This document shows, in pieces, positions 60,781 to 64,000 of a stretch of 64,000 bases of DNA. This DNA is from HGM04593 sp045630965. GTDB lineage: Bacteria; Bacteroidota; Bacteroidia; Bacteroidales; Bacteroidaceae. A model generated the notes under the pieces. That model did no database searches. It was not told the DNA's origin and saw nothing but the letters and a program-made list of their open reading frames with translations. Each line of letters begins with the position of its first letter. Position 1 is the first letter of the stretch. A program made the position numbers and the translations under genes. The stretch covers positions 1 to 64,000 of the forward strand of contig JAZQTU010000042.1 in NCBI GenBank assembly GCA_045630965.1, written 5' to 3'.

Positions 60781-60978
60781 TTACTTGAGAGCGAAGATTT
60801 CCTCCTCACCTGCTACGCAAGAGAAGATTTTGTCCTCACGAAGCAACCAACCCAAACCGAGGTAGAGTTCCTTCTCTTTCAACTTTGCCTTTGTCTTGAT
60901 CTCCTTAAGAGTAAGACCTTCTGTCTCGTTCAAAGCAGTCCAAATACGGCCTGCAAATGTACCAGCATTCTCAATCAT
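60781..60978 (-). CDS. Small winged helix-turn-helix protein (DUF2582)
   Basis: 65 residues. 'IENAGTFAGRIWTALNETEGLTLKEIKTKAKLKEKELYLGLGWLLRE' has the helix-turn-helix spacing and the 'W-x-L' start of the DUF2582 family of very small winged-helix proteins found in Bacteroidetes. It lacks any other domain and could bind DNA as an oligomer. Codon use is optimised, suggesting steady expression. A full promoter -7 box lies about 100 bases upstream. Confidence 0.88.
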   Translation of the reverse strand: MIENAGTFAGRIWTALNETEGLTLKEIKTKAKLKEKELYLGLGWLLREDKIFSCVAGEEEIFALK

Positions 60979-61072
60979 AATCCTTAATATTTTAATTCTA
61001 CTTAATTAGTCCTTTTCAAAACGGACAACCTTTATTGTAAACAAGTTTTACACCTTGTTTCAAATTCGGGTG

Positions 61073-61107
61073 CAAAGGTACGGTAAAAATTTTATATACG
61101 AAACAAA
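61073..61107 (-). promoter_or_regulatory. Promoter of the winged-helix gene
   Basis: TACCTTTG on the minus strand at 61073-61080. The best TTTG upstream (61104-61107) has a 23-bp spacer. Confidence 0.6.
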
Positions 61108-61132
61108 ATGTAGTGATTTTCAATAAATTTAA

Positions 61133-61618
61133 TCACAATTTGTCGTTATTTACATTTTTATCGGCACTCTTTGTAGAAAGATATTCACTCCATATACGTG
61201 CTGCCTCTTCAACCATTTTTACACATGGACGTTTCTTATAGTATTCAGGAGTACGGGCTTCAGGGGTTGACGGAGTAGGAGCATTCTTTGACAATCCAAG
61301 CAGTTCTGCACATATCAGCGAGCCGTTACGCTTGCGAAACTCTTCGGCGAGTTCCTGAACAAGTATATAATTTGCCTCCTTTCCCTCGCGATCTTTTCCC
61401 TCGGTACAACCGGTCTCAAGCCCGGCAAGCATGAATAAACCGCACGCAGCACCGCAAGTCTGTCTCATACGTCCTATGCCACCACCGAATGATGCTGACA
61501 TTTTCAAAGCCTGTTCGTGTGTGAAGCCGTACATGTCGGCAAAGGCTGCAACAACCGACTGACTGCAATTATATCCTTCCTTAAAAAGGGATACAGCTTT
61601 TTCTATTCTATCTTCCAT
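61133..61618 (-). CDS. C_GCAxxG_C_C family redox protein
   Basis: 161 residues. The family signature is complete: a first Cys in 'GYNCSQSV', the CGAACG motif, then 'ICAELL' and 'RPCVKMVEEAARI' for the two last cysteines. The family is thought to act in redox or metal-dependent reactions, but the function is unproven. The tail after residue 145 is charged and variable. It lies 60 bp downstream of the M3 peptidase gene on the same strand, with a hairpin between. Confidence 0.92.
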   Translation of the reverse strand: MEDRIEKAVSLFKEGYNCSQSVVAAFADMYGFTHEQALKMSASFGGGIGRMRQTCGAACGLFMLAGLETGCTEGKDREGKEANYILVQELAEEFRKRNGSLICAELLGLSKNAPTPSTPEARTPEYYKKRPCVKMVEEAARIWSEYLSTKSADKNVNNDKL

Positions 61619-61637
61619 AATTGTATCGTATTAAACC

Positions 61638-61668
61638 TTCAAAGGTTGCGCATTGCGCAACCTTTGAA
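61638..61668 (-). terminator. Hairpin between the M3 peptidase and C_GCAxxG_C_C genes
   Basis: Arms TTCAAAGGTTGCGC (61638-61651) and GCGCAACCTTTGAA (61655-61668), loop ATT. No long T-run follows on the minus strand, so it may attenuate rather than stop read-through. Confidence 0.6.
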
Positions 61669-61678
61669 AACTGGTATA

Positions 61679-63763
61679 TTAAATCAATCCGCGTGCACGC
61701 AACAATGCATCCGGGTTGGGGTCGGCACCACGGAAACGACGGTATTCACGCATAGGATCCTTGCTTCCACCCATCTCAAGAAGCTGTTTGAAACTTGTCG
61801 CTGTTTCAGCATCGAAAAGTCCTTTTTCAAGGAAAAGCTCAAATGCATCACAATCGAGCACTTCAGCCCAAAGGTATGCATAATAACCTACAGCGTATCC
61901 GCCTCCAAAGACGTGAGCAAAGTTTGTACTGCGGTAACGGTATTCTATCTCATCGATTAATCCGAGCTCTTTGCGCAACTGTTTTTCATATTCGTTGCAA
62001 TCAAAGTCGGTGTAGTCTTCAATGAGGTGCATCTTCATGTCAAGCAATGCAGCTGCAACAAGCTCTGTTGTCTCAAAACCAAGGTTGAAGTGCGAACTCT
62101 TCTGCATCTTGTTGATAAGGCTGTCGGGGATAGACTCGCCTGTACGATAGTGCTTCGCGTATGTAGGCAAAACTTCGGGATGCACAGACCACTTCTCGTT
62201 AATCTGTGAGAACAATTCCACAAAGTCGTGCTTCACGTTTGTACCGCTGACACTGGGGTAGTGTGCCTGAGTAAGCATTCCGTGCAATGCGTGACCAAAC
62301 TCATGGAACAGAGTGCGTGTCTCGTCAATATTAAGAAGCGCTGGAATATCTCCCTGTGGCGCTGTAAAGTTACATACATTGACTACCATAGGACGCACAT
62401 TCTTGCCACCGATGTTGTACTGGTTGACAAAGTTTGTCATCCATGCACCCTGGCGTTTGGTATCACGTGGGAAGAAGTCGGTGTAGAAGATACTGAGGTG
62501 GTTGCCATCTGCATCAAGCACTTCGTAGGTCTTTACCTCATCATTATATACCGGAATATCGGTTCTCTCAACAAACTGTATACCGAACAACTTTGTTGCA
62601 CAGTCAAATGCTCCGGCAAGAACGTTCTCCAGCTTGAAGTAGGGCTTTATTGACTCTTCGTTCAAAGCATATTTCTCCTTACGCAGTTTCTCTGTGTAAT
62701 AGAACCAGTCCCATCCTTCGATTTTGATACCTGCACCTTCGCGGTCTGCAATTTCCTGCAATGCAGCCTTCTCCTCGTTTGCGCGTTTTACTGCAGGTTC
62801 CCATATGCTGTTCAGGAGAGCAAGAGCTGCTCCGGGAGTCTTTGCCATCTTTTCATCAAGTACAAAATGTGCAAAGCTGTCATAGCCAAGAAGTTTAGCC
62901 TTCTGCTGGCGCAACTGAAGTATCTCCTTTATAATGGCTTTGTTATCGTTAGCATTGTTATTGTCGCCTCTTCCATAATATGCCTTGTATACCTTCTCAC
63001 GCAAAGCGCGGTTGTCTGCGTACTGCAGGAATGGAATGCAACTGGGTTTATCAAGGGTAAACACCCATGTTCCGTCTTCAGCCTTTGCTGCATTAATAAC
63101 ACCCTGTGGCAAGCCTGCAAGGTCGGCTTCGTCTGTTATTACAAGCTTGAATGCCTTGTTGTCGGCAAGCAGGTTAGCCCCGAACTTTACCTGTGCAAGA
63201 CCAATCTTTGTTTCAAGGTCAAGCAGGGTTGCCTTGTCAGCATCATTCAATAGAGCACCTCCGCGTACAAAACTGCTGTAATAGTTCTCAAGGACAATGC
63301 TCTGTTCTTCGGTCAGGTTCAGGTTCTCCTTATTATTATATAAGGTACGTATGCGGTTGAAGAGTGTATCGTTCATGTACACATAACCGCTAAGTTCTGT
63401 CATTTTGGGAATTACATACTCTTCAATCTCTGTCATTTGAGGTGTATTCTCGCTCTCATTAAGGTTGAAGAATATTGCACCGACCCTGTCGAGTGAACGG
63501 CCACTCAACTCAAGTGCGTCAATTGTGTTTGCATAGGTAGGCTCATCCTTGCAATTGATTACAGCCTTTATGTCGGCACGTTTTTCGGTAAAACCTTTGT
63601 CAAATGCCTCTTTATAGTCCTCAACTTTGAAATTAGGGAACTCCGGCGCACCAAAAGGCGCTTTACTCTCCTTCAAAAGAGAGTTTGTTTCACCTGTGGA
63701 TGTACACGCAATATGTGTCAACATAAGAGATAGTGTAAAAAGTGAATAGATTAATCGTTTCAT
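61679..63763 (-). CDS. dcp: M3 family metallopeptidase (peptidyl-dipeptidase Dcp-like)
   Basis: 694 residues. The signal peptide ends near HIAC, a weak lipobox, so it may be a periplasmic lipoprotein. The zinc site 'TRTLFHEFGHALHGML' (HExxH) with the distal Glu in the following helix, and the 'GYYAYLWAEVLDCDAFELF' C-terminal segment, define the M3A group. Length and layout fit Dcp, which removes dipeptides from the C-terminus of peptides, or the related oligopeptidase A. It is divergent from panB. Confidence 0.94.
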   Translation of the reverse strand: MKRLIYSLFTLSLMLTHIACTSTGETNSLLKESKAPFGAPEFPNFKVEDYKEAFDKGFTEKRADIKAVINCKDEPTYANTIDALELSGRSLDRVGAIFFNLNESENTPQMTEIEEYVIPKMTELSGYVYMNDTLFNRIRTLYNNKENLNLTEEQSIVLENYYSSFVRGGALLNDADKATLLDLETKIGLAQVKFGANLLADNKAFKLVITDEADLAGLPQGVINAAKAEDGTWVFTLDKPSCIPFLQYADNRALREKVYKAYYGRGDNNNANDNKAIIKEILQLRQQKAKLLGYDSFAHFVLDEKMAKTPGAALALLNSIWEPAVKRANEEKAALQEIADREGAGIKIEGWDWFYYTEKLRKEKYALNEESIKPYFKLENVLAGAFDCATKLFGIQFVERTDIPVYNDEVKTYEVLDADGNHLSIFYTDFFPRDTKRQGAWMTNFVNQYNIGGKNVRPMVVNVCNFTAPQGDIPALLNIDETRTLFHEFGHALHGMLTQAHYPSVSGTNVKHDFVELFSQINEKWSVHPEVLPTYAKHYRTGESIPDSLINKMQKSSHFNLGFETTELVAAALLDMKMHLIEDYTDFDCNEYEKQLRKELGLIDEIEYRYRSTNFAHVFGGGYAVGYYAYLWAEVLDCDAFELFLEKGLFDAETATSFKQLLEMGGSKDPMREYRRFRGADPNPDALLRARGLI

Positions 63764-63787
63764 TTTATTATTTTTTGCTTCAATTTG

Positions 63788-63795
63788 CGAAGATA
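63788..63795 (-). promoter_or_regulatory. Candidate -7 element of the M3 peptidase gene
   Basis: TATCTTCG on the minus strand within TTCACTATCTTCGC, the same word as at 22897-22910 in front of the U32 gene. It begins 25 bases before the ATG. Confidence 0.45.
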
Positions 63796-63875
63796 GTGAA
63801 AATATACGAATTAGCGAGTAGGAAATACGAAGTTTACTTCAGCGCAACAATATATGCCATATTTTATATCATATT

Positions 63876-63909
63876 TTTGTGTTTTGATTATCCTAATTTT
63901 GTACCTTTG
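63876..63909 (+). promoter_or_regulatory. Promoter of panB
   Basis: TTTG (63876-63879), 22 bp, TACCTTTG (63902-63909); a second possible -7 box TAATTTTG overlaps at 63894-63901. Confidence 0.6.
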
Positions 63910-63946
63910 CCGTCGATTAACAAACAACCCCAAAAACAGTTCTAAA

Positions 63947-64000
63947 ATGTCAAAGTATTTGGTTGAAGACACACGTAAGGTTACTACGCACCGTTTTATT
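63947..64000 (+). CDS. panB: 3-methyl-2-oxobutanoate hydroxymethyltransferase, N-terminus only
   Basis: ATG 63947; 18 codons are visible before the window ends. The sequence MSKYLVEDTRKVTTHRFI closely follows the N-terminus of Bacteroidales PanB (K-Y, D-T-R-K-V-T-T-H-R). PanB makes ketopantoate from ketoisovalerate and methylene-tetrahydrofolate, the first step of pantothenate synthesis. With so little sequence the call is probable, not certain. Confidence 0.75.
   Translation, partial: MSKYLVEDTRKVTTHRFI

Overview
The window reads as chromosome from a gut- or mouth-type Bacteroidales bacterium, probably of the Prevotellaceae/Bacteroidaceae side. This rests on many promoters of the Bacteroidetes form (TTTG, about 20 bp, TAnnTTTG), several Bacteroidetes-specific families (DUF4251, DUF4252, DUF4136, a BspA-type leucine-rich-repeat giant, S16 with a long Ala/Glu tail, NIF3 with its zinc-ribbon partner), and dense packing with long perfect terminator hairpins between convergent genes.

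Layout. 0-3 kb: end of an unknown gene and three secreted proteins, one of DUF4252 type. 3-8 kb: gadB-glsA (glutamate decarboxylase and glutaminase, acid resistance) on the minus strand, a 160-bp inverted-repeat element, then a coupled MFS/EamA transporter pair. 8-9.3 kb: a DUF4251 gene cut from a proline-rich tail by an in-frame TGA, and a relic of a DUF4988-type surface protein. 9.4-24.8 kb: housekeeping and metabolism (GH43-like lipoprotein, nagB, S37 peptidase, FecE-like ATPase, MalY/PatB lyase, NIF3 with zinc-ribbon protein, tRNA-His, DUF2807 lipoprotein, ATP-grasp-like protein, aminopeptidase P, FHA and CCDC81/SPOR operon, U32 RNA-modification protein). 24.8-27.6 kb: a decaying stretch with a structured intergenic segment, a DUF4249 relic, two unknown membrane proteins and an xpt pseudogene with two lesions. 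27.6-40.3 kb: a TlpA-like secreted thioredoxin protein behind a 9-G tract, then a compact sbcD-sbcC-addA-addB double-strand-break repair operon. 40.4-43.7 kb: a sirtuin and an AT-rich type II restriction-modification pair. 43.8-50.7 kb: M16 protease, three small envelope proteins, an S41-like protein that seems to lack its catalytic serine, and rpsP. 50.9-51.25 kb: an untranslated transcription unit with its own promoter and terminator that folds like 6S RNA. 51.4-59.5 kb: a surface-protein locus: a 1972-residue BspA protein, a dockerin-bearing protein, a 53-residue small protein and a cohesin-like protein. 59.6-64 kb: galE, a winged-helix protein, a C_GCAxxG_C_C protein, an M3 metallopeptidase and the start of panB.

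The points most worth following are the cohesin-like/dockerin pair beside the BspA giant, the 6S-like RNA, the poly-G tract at the -33 position of a promoter, and the recent lesions (xpt, DUF4251). All calls come from reading the sequence without database searches; family names are recognition from motifs and length.
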